From: Fistulifera solaris
Taxonomy: Eukaryota; Bacillariophyta; Bacillariophyceae; Naviculales; Stauroneidaceae
NCBI GenBank assembly: GCA_030295235.1
Contig: AP026130.1
Span: 1,178,001 to 1,242,000, forward strand
Length of the DNA: 64,000 nt
Direction: 5' to 3'
The first letter of the stretch is position 1. The number at the start of each line of letters is the position of its first letter. A program made the translations under genes and the position numbers. This document shows positions 53,639 to 64,000 of this stretch, one piece after another. The notes beneath the pieces are model-generated. The model saw only the letters and a program-made list of their open reading frames with translations, did not search any database and was not told the DNA's origin.

Positions 53639-54797
53639 ATGGTCGAATTCAACAAAATGTTCGTCATGCTTCCCGTCATGTTTCTGGCGCGGAAGTTAGA
53701 CGCCGAAGATCCCAACATTGTCTTTTATTTGCGCGTGGCGTATGCTTGTATGCAGTTTATCAGTATTCTCGTCGTCATGTATACGTATATTCAAGCATCG
53801 GCCGTCAAGGGCGATCAAATTGTCTATGTGCCGGCGGCTGCGACGGTAAGAATGAGATTGGAGAAAGCCGATGAAGACGAAAGATGCAAAATAACAATCA
53901 TGGATGATCTCACGGACCGTATTTCGCTGCTTTCACTTTTCTTTTCTTTTTGTTCCGTTCCCTCTTTGTCGTCTTTCTCTTTCTGCTGTTTAGCCATTTG
54001 CTGACCCCGGCGCGAAAAAGAAATACACGGAAATTTCGTACGGAGCTCATGTCTATTCGACAGCACGATCGTTAGTCGGTTCTACCTTGTTTGGTATTTG
54101 TATGACCGTCGGGTTGCATTATTATCGTGGAATGGTCATGGGACTCGCCATTCAAGCCGTTATGGCCCCTCTCAATTTGATTGAAAATCCTTTGATCAAG
54201 GCACTCTTTCTCGGAAACGGATTGTCGGCGGAAGGACGTATCTTTGGCGAAAAGACGGTTTCCGAGTTGACCGAGAATGATGAAATCGTCGATGAGCAAG
54301 GAAATGCGGTCGTGCGTCAGGCGGTGCAAACGGAAAGTGCTGCGACGGCCGCTGTTACGACGAAACGAAGCTTGGAAGATATTCTGTTGGATACGTGGGA
54401 CGCTGGCTCAAAAGCGGATCTAGCACCCCTCATGGAGGCACTCAACAAGAAGAACTGCAATTACCAGACCAAGGAAGATAGTTGGACACCGCTCATGATC
54501 TTGGCCGGGTTGGGAGCGAAGGGCACGGCGAGTGCTATTCGACAACTTTTGGACGGTCTAGGCGCAAATCCTGCCATTTGTGATAAAGAAGGATGGAACG
54601 CTTTACATTGGGCTGCCTTTCACGGAAGTATAGAAGGAGCCAAAGAACTTCGAAAAGAAGTCAAGTTGCTATCCGCCAAAGACAAGGAAGGTCTTACACC
54701 ACTGGAGATAGCACGAAAAGAAAACAATGATCTTGTAGCCGATATTTTTGAAGCGGCAGTAGCAACCACCTCTGGGGAGGGAAAGAAAACAAAATAA
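53639..54797 (+). CDS. PHO88/SND3 domain fused to ankyrin repeats, 2 exons
   Basis: Exon 1 (53639-53845) and exon 2 (53994-54797) flank a 148-bp intron (GTAAGA..TTTAG, phase 0); 336 residues, intact. Residues 1-170 match PHO88/SND3: KMFVMLPVMFLARKLDAEDP, YLRVAYACMQFISILVVMYT, then TARSLVGSTLFGICMTVGLH and APLNLIENPLIKALFLG. In yeast, SND3 is an ER membrane component that receives proteins with internal targeting signals. Residues ~200-330 add ankyrin units (DSWTPLMILAGLGAKG, EGWNALHWAAFHGSIEGAKE, EGLTPLEIARKENND). Yeast PHO88 has no ankyrin part. The fusion might tether a client or receptor at the ER. Confidence 0.82.
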
Positions 54798-55062
54798 GTT
54801 GCTACTTTTGTAAATCTTTTTCTTTATGTTCTTTGTCACTTTCATGTCTGATCATTTGATTGTTTGCTACAATTTGTAATGAAAGCCTTATTATTGAGGT
54901 TCATTGATACGAAGTGACATTCAAAGTATCTCTGTTTCAATGGAAATAACATGTGAAGCAACAGTTGACGACGTCGAATTGATCATCGGTGCCTGATGTC
55001 GGTGAGGAGACAATATTCAACAAAAGCTTGTCGCTAATGAGTTCTTGCGCGGCGCTTTCACA

Positions 55063-55323
55063 TTAGACTTTCTTCGCAGTATCCGCTTGCATTGCCTCGT
55101 CTTTATCAATCTCATTTCGCAACATGCGAGAGACCCTCGCCTCCGCGACTTGTCGGTCCGTAAGAAATGCGACCGCCCCTGGTGAATGTTGCATGTATAC
55201 TTTTCCTGTTTGCGCACCAGAGTGCAGTTCTTGTTGTGAGACTCGTAATTCCGCTAAAGATGGCATATTTGGTCGATGTTTATCAGCTTGATTCCTCGTC
55301 GGAGTAAATGAATGAGGCGACAT
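55063..55323 (-). CDS. Small unknown protein
   Basis: Single exon, 86 residues, MSPHSFTPTRNQADKHRPNM to TAKKV. Hydrophilic, with a likely C-terminal helix (DRQVAEARVSRMLRNEIDKD). No family recognised and no targeting signal. Its even composition and isolation from other frames favour a real gene, but support is thin. Confidence 0.4.
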   Translation of the reverse strand: MSPHSFTPTRNQADKHRPNMPSLAELRVSQQELHSGAQTGKVYMQHSPGAVAFLTDRQVAEARVSRMLRNEIDKDEAMQADTAKKV

Positions 55324-55957
55324 CGTCGTTTGTGGCCATCGCGGCGGAAGATTTATCGCGATGTCACACGTCTATCGTCTATCGGTCTCGGAAGGCCGGA
55401 TGTCCGATCACGGATGTGACATTGGAACACGGACTGGATATAAGTGGAGGAGAAGCAGTATCATCCCGTTCCGGCGCGCTTCCCTCTCCACGTGGCCTCC
55501 ATCGTGTTTTGAACGTTGCCCGTGATTGAGTCGTGATGTTCTCCGAATAACGGCTGCTCTTTCACTTTATAGTCACAAGGGACTGCACTACACTTCAAGT
55601 AAGAGTGAAATTAAACACACTCGAAATGAAAGTACACGTACGACTGCGGCCAGCGGCCAGCGGCCAGCGGCAAAAAAGGTCTTCTACAGAATGGAACTTG
55701 AAGCGATCTACACTCCGTGTTTGTGTACTCCGGCGATTCTTCCTTGCCAACGAACAATCAAGTCATCACGCGAACTTCGGACGACCGAACGGGAATGCGA
55801 TCGGAAAAAAAAACGGCCGCGCAAAAAGTTTCGCAGCGAGAGAGTTTCACAAAAATCGATCGCGTTCCAAAATTGACGAGACAGCCAATTGTTGTCATAA
55901 TCCATCAGCGGGCTTTTTTTTGTAGACTGTTTACATATTTACGTTATTTATTTCATC
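55324..55957. other. Intergenic, nothing recognised
   Basis: 634 bp between divergent genes. It holds a GCGGCCAGCGGCCAGCGGCC run near 55650, three tandem copies of AGCGGCC(A). No gene claimed. Confidence 0.4.
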
Positions 55958-56751
55958 ATGAACGATCAATCGCAAACTGCAGCAAACACACCCTCGGAGC
56001 CTATTCTCTGCAAAATGGGTTGCGGATTCTTTGTAAGTAGGAGTTATCCAGTGTCGGAAGTACTGCGTGTCTGCGTTGTTGCGTGAGGTGACGGTGTTTG
56101 GCGTTGTTGAGGTAGAACGTTGCTTGTGTTTGATTATTCCCTTATCACGTGCAACCAAACATCGCTGCAAGCACAAGCGTCGACAACGAAAGAAGAAGAA
56201 GGTTGACGAAGCAGCGGGCCGTCATGGTGCGAGACGTCATGCAGAACAGATTACTATAGTGCAGAATGTACTAGTTCTTGTTGGCTTGGTCGGGGAAAGT
56301 CGTTCTCCGAAATTCACCGTTGTTATCCTTTGTTGTGTTTAATTTACGACCGCTGTGATTGAAATATGTATCTAACAGCTACTGTTTTACTTGATATTTG
56401 GAATATTCAGGGTAATGGAGCGACAAATGGATGCTGCTCGAAGTGCTGGCGTGACATGCAGAAAAACCAGGCGCCTCCGTCACCGTGCAAGCCAGTGGAG
56501 CCTGTTGTGGAAGAAGCTCAACCAATGGAAGTAGAAGTTTCTGCACCATCACCCGTTACTGAGACTGCCGCAAAGGAGGACGCTGCTGCTGTTGCCACCC
56601 CCACTAAAAAAGAAGAAAAAAGAAGACGAGTTATAAGAACTTACTGGCTGACATGATGCATGGATCGACTACACGTGACATTGAGAAAGAGAAGGAGTCT
56701 CTTCGGAAAGTCACAGGCGGAGGTATCTTTTCGAAGATCGATAAGATTTAA
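55958..56751 (+). CDS. A20-type zinc finger protein, 2 exons; one homopolymer frame break
   Basis: Exon 1 (55958-56032) ends inside the finger. A 378-bp intron (GTAAGT..TTCAG), the longest resolved here, separates it from exon 2. The A20 finger reads ILCKMGCGFF-GNGATNGCCSKCWRDM with four zinc Cys. A Pro/Glu/Ala-rich linker follows, then a conserved-looking tail, KNLLADMMHGSTTRDIEKEK to GGIFSKIDKI. One of two A6 runs (56606-56611 or 56616-56621) is one base short; corrected, the protein has 138 residues. There is no AN1 finger, which plant and animal stress proteins of this class usually add. A20 fingers bind ubiquitin. Confidence 0.8.
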
Positions 56752-57258
56752 AAGTACTTCCGACGTTATCCGAGAGGATGCCTGCTGTATGCGCAGTTCG
56801 AAAGTAATCATTCCGGTGTTGCCCGCCGCTACTGTACCATGATCTATAACTAAAAAGTTTTCTTATCAAACGCATTCTGATCTAATTACTAACGCTCTTT
56901 GCGTCCGCTTTCCAAATGAGCTTAGTTCATTTCTTGCAACGTGGCTCTGACATGGTGAATTGCTATGATGTTAACGTGGTATCCACGAACGACGCACCTA
57001 AAACCTAATACGCAAATTGCCAAGTAAATGACGTACATGTCTCTCAATAGCAAAAGTTTAACACCCTTTTTCACCTCCTTTCTGTAAAACAGCGTGCTTG
57101 TCACTTCTAGTAGCTTTGCGATACTTAGAATTGTCCATCGTAAACTAGACGGTTTCCACCGCAGGTTCTAACATCCAAGAGTTGGGCACTGCAGTCAGGT
57201 CAAAGTCTGAGTTTAAAACACTAATTTCGACCATTTCGATCAAATCGCTTTTGTTTGT
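56752..57258. other. Intergenic lead-in to the 227-bp satellite
   Basis: 507 bp without a gene. From ~57241 the sequence passes into the first, slightly diverged satellite unit. Confidence 0.4.
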
Positions 57259-59080
57259 GGACAACGTTGGTGCTCTCATTGCTCATTGCTTCGGCGGAGT
57301 TTCAAGTGACTGAAAGTTAGTCGCGATCGCGTACAACCGACACTTTACCATTATAGTGAAAAATTCCAGCCGACGAAAACGGATGCTTTTCGACGCAAAT
57401 AGTTGCGTTTCGAATGAAGATGATAGTTAGTTCATATATTAATTTTCCCATGGCATTTGATTATAGACTTCGCGCCTTTGTTTCTGGACAACTTTGGTGC
57501 TCTCATTGCTCATTGCTTCGGTGGAGTTTCAAGTGACTGAAAGTTAGTCGCGATCGCGTACAACCGACACTTTACCATTATAGTGAAAAATTCCAGCCGA
57601 CGAAAACGGATGCTTTTCGACGCAAATAGTTGCGTTTCGAATGAAGATGATAGTTAGTTCATATATTAAAATTTTCCCATGGCATTTGATTATAGACTTC
57701 GCGCCTTTGTTTCTGGACAACTTTGGTGCTCTCATTGCTCATTGCTTCGGTGGAGTTTCAAGTGACTGAAAGTTAGTCGCGATCGCGTACAACCAACACT
57801 TTACCATTATAGTGAAAAATTCCAGCCGACGAAAACGGATGCTTTTCGACGCAAATAGTTGCGTCTCGAATGAAGATGATAGTTAGTTCATATATTAATT
57901 TTCCCATGGCATTTGATTATAGACTTCGCGCCTTTGTTTCTGGACAACTTTGGTGCTCTCATTGCTCATTGCTTCGGTGGAGTTTCAAGTGACTGAAAGT
58001 TAGTCGCGATCGCGTACAACCGACACTTTACCATTATAGTGAAAAATTCCAGCCGACGAAAACGGATGCTTTTCGACGCAAATAGTTGCGTCTCGAATGA
58101 AGATGATAGTTAGTTCATATATTAATTTTCCCATGGCATTTGATTATAGACTTCGCGCCTTTGTTTCTGGACAACTTTGGTGCTCTCATTGCTCATTGCT
58201 TCGGTGGAGTTTCAAGTGACTGAAAGTTAGTCGCGATCGCGTACAACCGACACTTTACCATTATAGTGAAAAATTCCAGCCGACGAAAACGGATGCTTTT
58301 CGACGCAAATAGTTGCGTTTCGAATGAAGATGATAGTTAGTTCATATATTAAAATTTTCCCATGGCATTTGATTATAGACTTCGCGCCTTTGTTTCTGGA
58401 CAACTTTGGTGCTCTCATTGCTCATTGCTTCGGTGGAGTTTCAAGTGACTGAAAGTTAGTCGCGATCGCGTACAACCGACACTTTACCATTATAGTGAAA
58501 AATTCCAGCCGACGAAAACGGATGCTTTTCGACGCAAATAGTTGCGTTTCGAATGAAGATGATAGTTAGTTCATATATTAATTTTCCCATGGCATTTGAT
58601 TATAGACTTCGCGCCTTTGTTTCTGGACAACTTTGGTGCTCTCATTGCTCATTGCTTCGGTGGAGTTTCAAGTGACTGAAAGTTAGTCGCGATCGCGTAA
58701 ACCGACACTTTACCATTATAGTGAAAAATTCCAGCCGACGAAAACGGATGCTTTTCGACGCAAATAGTTGCGTTTCGAATGAAGATGATAGTTAGTTCAT
58801 GGCATTTGATTATAGACTTCGCGCCTTTGTTTCTGGACAACTTTGGTGCTCTCATTGCTCATTGCTTCGGTGGAGTTTCAAGTGACTGAAAGTTAGTCGC
58901 GATCGCGTACAACCAACACTTTACCATTATAGTGAAAATTGCAGCCGACGAAAACGGATGCTTTTCGACGCAAATAGTTGCGTTTCGAGTTTCGAATGAA
59001 GATGATAGACTAGTCTAGTTAGTTCATATATTGGTTTTTCCATGGTTTTTGATTATAATCTTCGCGCTTTTGTTTGTGGA
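57259..59080. repeat. 227-bp satellite, eight units
   Basis: GGACAAC(T/G)TTGGT recurs at 57259, 57486, 57715, 57942, 58169, 58398, 58625, 58835 and 59078, a spacing of 227-229 bp for six units, then 210 and 243. Units are almost identical, so the array is young or kept uniform; the end units are the most diverged, as is usual. Each unit has short dyads: CGCGATCGCG, CGAAAA..TTTTCG and CGCAA-ATAG-TTGCG. Open frames on the minus strand simply repeat with the unit. No transposon features were found at the edges. Confidence 0.97.
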
Positions 59081-59436
59081 CAACTTTGGTTGCGTTTCAA
59101 TATTTACTATGGTCGAAAACTTTTTTGTCTAATCTTCCACGACTGCTTTTCAGTCGTGAGCAAAAGATAATCCACGTCATTGCAGCACTCACCCAGAATT
59201 TCTCGGTGATTGAAATAAACAAACTGCTGCATGCGAAATGCGAACATAAAAAATAAAATAATTGATCAAGTGCAAAGCCGAACCATTACCTGGGTAGGAA
59301 AAGAACGCCGAACTGATCATCGCTTTCATTCTAAAGTCCAAGTTCGCTTCGTTTATGGAATAACTGGCCGGGTTGATTTACGTGGGAAAAGTGAAGATTA
59401 TTTAAAAGTTCGCTGGTTTATAGACGATAACAGCCG
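59081..59436. promoter_or_regulatory. Upstream region of the DAO gene with a perfect 8-bp hairpin
   Basis: CACGACTG (59138-59145) and CAGTCGTG (59151-59158) flank the loop CTTTT. Related but imperfect forms are at ~28420. It could be a transcript-end or regulatory structure. Otherwise nothing seen in these 356 bp. Confidence 0.45.
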
Positions 59437-60855
59437 ATGCGACTATTTCCACTGCTTTATTCGTTTCTGCTCGTCTGCATGATCCGTCAAACAATGTCTC
59501 TAGCAGCTTCGAAATCACCCAAGAATATTGTTGTTGTCGGAGGAGGTATTCAAGGTACATCAGTGGCCTTTGCTCTAGCGGAACGAGACTTTAAGGTCAC
59601 CGTTCTTGAAGCCGTTCGACCCGCCTCAGCAGCATCCGGCAAGGGAGGAGGATTTATGGCGCGATCATGGGGCGATGGTGGACCTACTGAGGGATTACAT
59701 CACGTAGCATTCGATCTGTATGAAACATTAGCTCCGAGTCTGGGCTGCACCTCCTATCGCAAGCTTCCTGTGCTGTCGGTCTCCCCCGGCAAATCTCCCT
59801 TGGATTTGGCCACAAAGAAACGCCACGGAGAAATGTTGCCATCGTGGTTGGATGGGAACTTGGGTCGGGTATCGGTCATGGGCAGCGGCGATGATACGGC
59901 GCAGATTACACCCTCCGAGTTTGTTGAGAAAATGTTAGAAAAGCATGCCGGCCGAATTCATGTCGTCAAAGGGACATGCACGGGTGTAACTTGCACGGAG
60001 CAGAATCAAGTGAGCAGCGTCGAGTATAGCGATGAAAACAGCAAGGCATGTTCTTTGATCGCAGACACAGTCATTGTGAGCGCAGGGCCCTGGTCGTGTG
60101 CGGCGGAGGACTGGTTTGACGGTGCACTGAAACTTCCGATGGAAGGCGTCAAGTCTACCAGTATCGTCTGGAAGAAGCCGGAGTCGATCGAGACGGTGGA
60201 TGCGACGGCTCTCTTCTGTGGCGAAGATAGTCGTTTTGGAACTCATTGTAAGTATGCGTCAAGTGTATTGAAATATATTCAAGCATTGTGAAATGCTCAC
60301 TCAATTCCTTTGTCATCTCTTGCAGTGGAAGTGTATCCTCGACCGAATGGCGAGATTTACATTTGTGGTATTGGAGGGTCCGACTATATCTCTACCGAAG
60401 AATTGAAGCAAGGGGCGTTTCGAAATGAATGTAATGCCAAGGATGCGCGAGTCAAGGCTGCGGTAGCGAGCTTTCAAGAGATGTCTTCCACCTACAGGCA
60501 AAATGGAGAATTAGAAAAGCAACAAGCCTGCATGCGACCCTGTCCTCCCGACGCGATGCCCTATATGGGTGCAGTACCTGGATATTCGGGAGCCTACATT
60601 AATGCTGGTCATAACTGCTGGTAAGTCATGTCATGACTATGTCGTGTGTTGCTACTGTTGGTAACTCAATTTGTCGATGGCAGGGGGAATTGCTTGGGCA
60701 CCAGCATGCGGACAAGCCATGGCGGAGTTAATTCTCGACGGTCAGAGCAAATGCGTAGACCTTTCCCTTTTGACCCTGCTAGATTTACACCTGCTGCGCA
60801 ACGGGGTGAACGAGGACGAAAGCGTCAAGGGACAAGTGTCGGAGAGCAATGGTAA
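59437..60855 (+). CDS. FAD-dependent oxidoreductase, DAO family (Tda3-like), 3 exons; two homopolymer frame breaks
   Basis: Exons 59437-60247, 60326-60620 and 60684-60855; introns of 78 bp (GTAAGT..TGCAG) and 63 bp (GTAAGT..GGCAG). Dinucleotide-binding motif NIVVVGGGIQGTSVAFALAE, then SGKGGGFMARSW, and the C-terminal block MRPCPPDAMPYMGAVPGYSG, INAGHNCW-GIAWAPACG, AMAELI and DLSPFDPARF. This ending is shared by fungal Tda3-type oxidoreductases, whose substrate is unknown. An N-terminal hydrophobic stretch (MRLFPLLYSFLLVCM) suggests a signal peptide. G5 at 60683-60687, spanning the acceptor, is one long and C3 at 60765-60767 one short. Corrected, 425 residues. It ends 105 bp from the convergent oxidase gene. 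Confidence 0.85.
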
Positions 60856-60960
60856 CTACTCGGCTAAAAAATCTTTTTCCAATTTATGTTCTATACACAA
60901 ACACGTAAGGTTATTAGCAAGTAAAAGTTGCAAAAGCTGTTTTATTGATGCATTTTTCTC

Positions 60961-62327
60961 TTAAACAATACCTCCACCATAGCCACGGTCAGGTGCATAG
61001 ATGTCTGGGTAATCGCGGGAACTAATAGGTCTTCGTTTAATCAAAGACGGTCCTTCCTTTTCAAAGCGGCTACAGTAGGCGTTCCAAGAAGACCCATGGC
61101 TCGATCTAGTTCCTTCTTCAAAATGTCATACGCTTTGATGACACCTTCTGTACCTCCTGCAGCAAGACCCCAAAGGTATGGCTTTCCAACACCCACCGAA
61201 TCAGCACCCAATGCGATAGCTTTGGCAATATCGGTACCACGCTGAACACCACCGTCTAGAATGATTTCTACATCCGGTCCTACCGCTTCACGGATCGACG
61301 GCAACACATCGATCGTGGCGGGAGATGTCTCTAGCTGTCGCGCACCGTGATTCGAGACCCAAATCGTGCTGAATCCGATCTCAATCGCCTTCTTCGCATC
61401 CTCCGGTCGTACAACACCCTTTGGCGCTGCCGGGCCATTCCATTCACCCAAAAGCCATTCGGCGTCTTTCCAGCTGAACTCTGGCATAATTTGACTATTC
61501 ACAAAGGCCGCAAGAGAGTCTGCAGGGACTTCGGTATTGATGCAGGCATATGTGTATGGTTCGTGAGATAGAAAGTCCCACGTCCAAGCAGGCTTCTTTA
61601 ACGCTTCGATCGTCTGTTTCAAGTTGTACTTGGGAGGAATTGAAAAGTCGTTACGAATATCGCGTTCACGGTTTCCATACCAAGTGAAGTCAACCGTTAA
61701 AGCTAAAGCGTTGAAACCTCCCTCTTTCGCTTTGGCCAAGACTTCTTTGACGAGTTCACGATCTTTCCAGACATAGAGCTGAAACACTTTCGGACCATTG
61801 TGAATTTTCCCGATTTCTGTAATGCCCGTGGTCGCCAAACTACTCAATCCGTACATGGTACCGTGATGTTCGGCGGCTTTGGCCGCGGCCGTTTCTCCTT
61901 CCCAGTGAAACATGCGATTTCCGGCCGTCGGGCAACCGAAGAACGGAAGATTGACATCCTGACCAAAGATTTTGGTGCGCAAGTCGAGAGGAGGTTTGAT
62001 TCCTGCGAGAATCTTATAATGCATCTCCAATTGCGAGTAAGCGTCCTTTCCGCGTCGCAAACTGATCTCGTCATCGGCACCGGAATCCAAATAATCAAAG
62101 ACCATCTAAAAATGGGATGTATTGTAAGACGATTATAGATTCGACGATTCATTCGAAACAACTCTCTCCTTCTTTACCTTATGAGCCCGAGATTTAGCAA
62201 TCAATCGAAGATCCGCAATGTTGACGGCCTTCTTCAGCCGGGCCTTGTAAGGCGCATCAAAGACAGCGCCCAAGGGGATCTTTTGAAGAAACTTGTGAAC
62301 TCCGTACTTGTGGGGATTGAAAATCAT
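60961..62327 (-). CDS. FMN-dependent L-2-hydroxyacid oxidase (glycolate/lactate oxidase family), 2 exons; one homopolymer frame break
   Basis: Exon 1 (62327-62178) begins MIFNPHKYGVHKFLQKIPLG. A 72-bp intron (GTAAAG..TTTTAG) precedes exon 2 with MVFDYLDSGADDEISLRRG, LPFFGCPTAGNRMFHWEGE, YGLSSLATTGI, FQLYVWKDRE, LALTVDFTWYGNRERDIRN and the active-site signature WVSNHGARQLE, then ILDGGVQRGTDIAKAIALGA. The enzyme oxidises glycolate or L-lactate; photorespiratory glycolate oxidation is the obvious role in an alga. The T3 run (coding strand) at 61065-61063 is one short; with it restored the protein is 431 residues and ends RDYPDIYAPDRGYGGGIV. No SKL-type end is present, so a mitochondrial location is possible. 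Confidence 0.92.
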
Positions 62328-62764
62328 GTTGGCAGCAACAAAAGTCAATCAATGTGAATGTACAAACTGAATAGGAATGGAACAAAGAACTATATTGTTC
62401 TCTTTTATCGTCAACGACAAGGTGTTTTTTGTGTTGCTGTTTGTTGGCTTGCAAATCAAGGCGAAATTTTGTTGGAGTGCTTTTGCGACGAGGAAATGCA
62501 ATGCTTACGTCATCGTACTTTTTGCGCGTATTTTCGGTCGCGTGGCTTGGCGATCTTCGTGTTCAATGACGTGGAAAAAACGATGACAGTAATGACGTCA
62601 TGAACGGCACTTGTAACGCAAACGCTAGTGAAACTATGTTCGTAAGAGCTCGACTTAAATAATTTTTCACAATATTTGCATGCAATAAAAACCATTTGCA
62701 TTATTATGCGATTATTATGAAAGCTACACAAATACAAAAACAAAACAAAATGAAGGACTGTCTT
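62328..62764. other. Intergenic, nothing recognised
   Basis: 437 bp between the hydroxyacid oxidase start and the end of ankyrin gene 2. Two short ACGTCA words (TGACGTCA near 62593, a perfect CRE-type bZIP site) are present. No gene seen. Confidence 0.4.
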
Positions 62765-64000
62765 TCATCGCACGTAAACCGGCATGTCGGCCATGATCTC
62801 GGAATAATCTTCACTCTCGGAGTACTCGGAGTCGTACTCGGAATCATCGTCACTGCCCGATGATTCTTCTTCGTCATTTTCGGTGGATGGATCCGTTACA
62901 GCAGTGCCCATAGAAGAGCGCTTGGATAGCTTTGAAACGATGATGCGAGGAGACGTCTTGACAATGATGGGTTCCGATGGTGAAGGCTTGGCTTGACGTT
63001 GAGGAGACAAGGGCGGCATGGTCGCTAAACCAGCCAACAATTCGTTCATCTCATCGGCATCCATGATATCATCATCGGAACTGTAATCCGAATCAGAGTC
63101 GTAGTCACTGTCTGAATCTTCTTCGGAGCTTTCGCTTAGAAGCTCATGCATTCTGGCATGATTACTTTGACTCATTTTCGCCATGGGTACTTCTTGAATG
63201 GGCTCAATCTCTAACTCGTGCAGTGTTTCGAGCTCGGCCTTGGTGGGTCCTGCCAATGTGGCCAAAATGTCATCCATATCATTCATATCAAAGGAACGCT
63301 CGGTGAGATTCAGCATAGTGGCCGTAAACACGCGTTCGGAGATTTCGCGCTCCGTCTCTTCCACTTCTTCCAAGTTCTCGTGTCGCAGCAGTAGAGCTTC
63401 TTCGGGCTCCATTGTGCCGCACACCACCAATTGGGCGAGTTCCGGTGTCAGGGCATGTTTCGGATTGGCGATAGGACAGGAGTTGGCTGGGGATCGAACA
63501 AGTGCGGACTGGGGTCGCACACTGTTCGGCGATCGTTGTGGCCAAAAATGTCCTTCTTTTCTTCAAAGAAATCGATCCATTGTTTCCAGTGCTCTTTGCG
63601 AGCACAAGCGAGAGGAGGGTTCTGTCGGCTGTCATTCATGAACAGCATGTCAATGTCTTCTCGTAACAACAGTTCGACGGTGTCAAACGCTGGCTGGCTG
63701 GCCCAGAAGACGTCGTGGAGTAAAGTTCTACCCAACGTGTCAGCAACCTCAAATCGGCATCCATACTTCTTAAACAAGTTCAGTAATTCCGTGTCACCGC
63801 GTCGGGCAATCATGTGGATCAGCGATTCTCCTTGTTTGCTGCAAGGGTTCGCGCTGATTCCTGCTTTGAGCATGGCTTCAATCTCAGTCAAGCGGCGATT
63901 GCGCACCAAGTTGACCAGATTTACATCGTAGCTGGCAATCTGAAAGGGGGTGGGTTTGTTGAAATAGCCGCAGCTACTTGAATCGTGACGGTTTGTAGAA
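62765..64000 (-). CDS. Ankyrin-repeat protein 2, diatom-expanded family (5' end outside window); one homopolymer frame break
   Basis: The frame is open from the window edge (CGYFNKPTPFQIASYDVNLV) through ankyrin units: IEAMLKAGISANPCSKQGES, LIHMIARRGDTELLNLFKKY, LGRTLLHDVFWASQPAFDTV and CARKEHWKQWIDFFEEKKDI. It is a paralogue of the gene at 35238-36581, matching it block for block. One of two C4 runs (coding strand 63514-63511 or 63492-63489) is one base short. After it comes PKHALTPELAQLVVCGTMEP, which also aligns with the paralogue, and then an acidic Ser/Asp-rich tail (SSEEDSDSDYDSDSDYSSDD). No membrane segment. Role unknown. Confidence 0.82.

Noticed and set aside
57544-58855. Repeated minus-strand 63-codon frame in the satellite
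   Set aside because: It simply follows the 227-bp unit and has no start context, splice support or family resemblance.

Overview
The window looks like nuclear DNA of a diatom, more likely pennate than centric, though I cannot name the species. Introns are short (mostly 49-150 bp) with GT..AG ends. Several proteins belong to families expanded in diatoms: the GDNPSVS family at 44.1 kb and the ankyrin family at 35.2 and 62.8 kb. A plastid ribosomal protein (uL15c) carries a signal peptide followed by an ASAFAP-like motif. A mitochondrial-type ornithine carbamoyltransferase is present. No rRNA, tRNA or recognisable virus-derived or LTR element was found.

Layout. 1-5.7 kb: C-terminus of an LRR protein, a Nudix CoA pyrophosphatase, a p24 cargo receptor, COX20 and malonyl-CoA decarboxylase. 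5.8-11.0 kb: two arrays of a palindrome-rich ~210-225 bp repeat in opposite orientation, flanking a convergent gene pair (DUF89/ARMT1-like protein and an unknown mitochondrial membrane protein). 11.2-24.3 kb: RING-H2 protein, an unknown two-exon gene, a tail-anchored truncated hemoglobin, an RDD protein with nine-residue repeats, an acidic protein, a MORN protein, uL15c and a TPR-like protein. 25.3-31.6 kb: a PHD-finger protein, an EMAPII/AIMP1-type tRNA-binding protein, a J-domain protein and an 82-bp tandem array. 31.9-43.0 kb: OTC, 2-oxoglutarate dehydrogenase E2, ankyrin protein 1, a small COX7a-like protein, pirin and queuine tRNA-ribosyltransferase (head to head), and an old-yellow-enzyme family reductase. 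44-51 kb: a GDNPSVS protein, a polynucleotide kinase-phosphatase fused to an aldo-keto reductase, then decayed ~0.96-kb duplications. 51.3-57 kb: alanine aminotransferase, a PHO88/SND3-ankyrin fusion, a small unknown gene and an A20 zinc-finger protein. 57.3-59.1 kb: a 227-bp satellite. 59.4-64 kb: a DAO-family FAD oxidoreductase, an FMN-dependent 2-hydroxyacid oxidase and ankyrin protein 2, which runs off the window.

The genes are mainly independent housekeeping genes, densely packed and often tail to tail. Many serve mitochondria (OTC, E2o, malonyl-CoA decarboxylase, COX20, ALT). They do not form one pathway.

Two matters affect any use of the annotation. First, twelve conserved genes contain one to three single-base frame breaks, seventeen in all, each explained by a homopolymer one base too long or too short. 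For every complete gene affected the length returns to a multiple of three after these changes, so I read them as consensus-sequence errors, not pseudogenes. Second, the most novel coding item is the 740-residue protein at 45.3-47.6 kb: PCNA-binding motif, DNA 3'-phosphatase, 5'-kinase and aldo-keto reductase in one chain.
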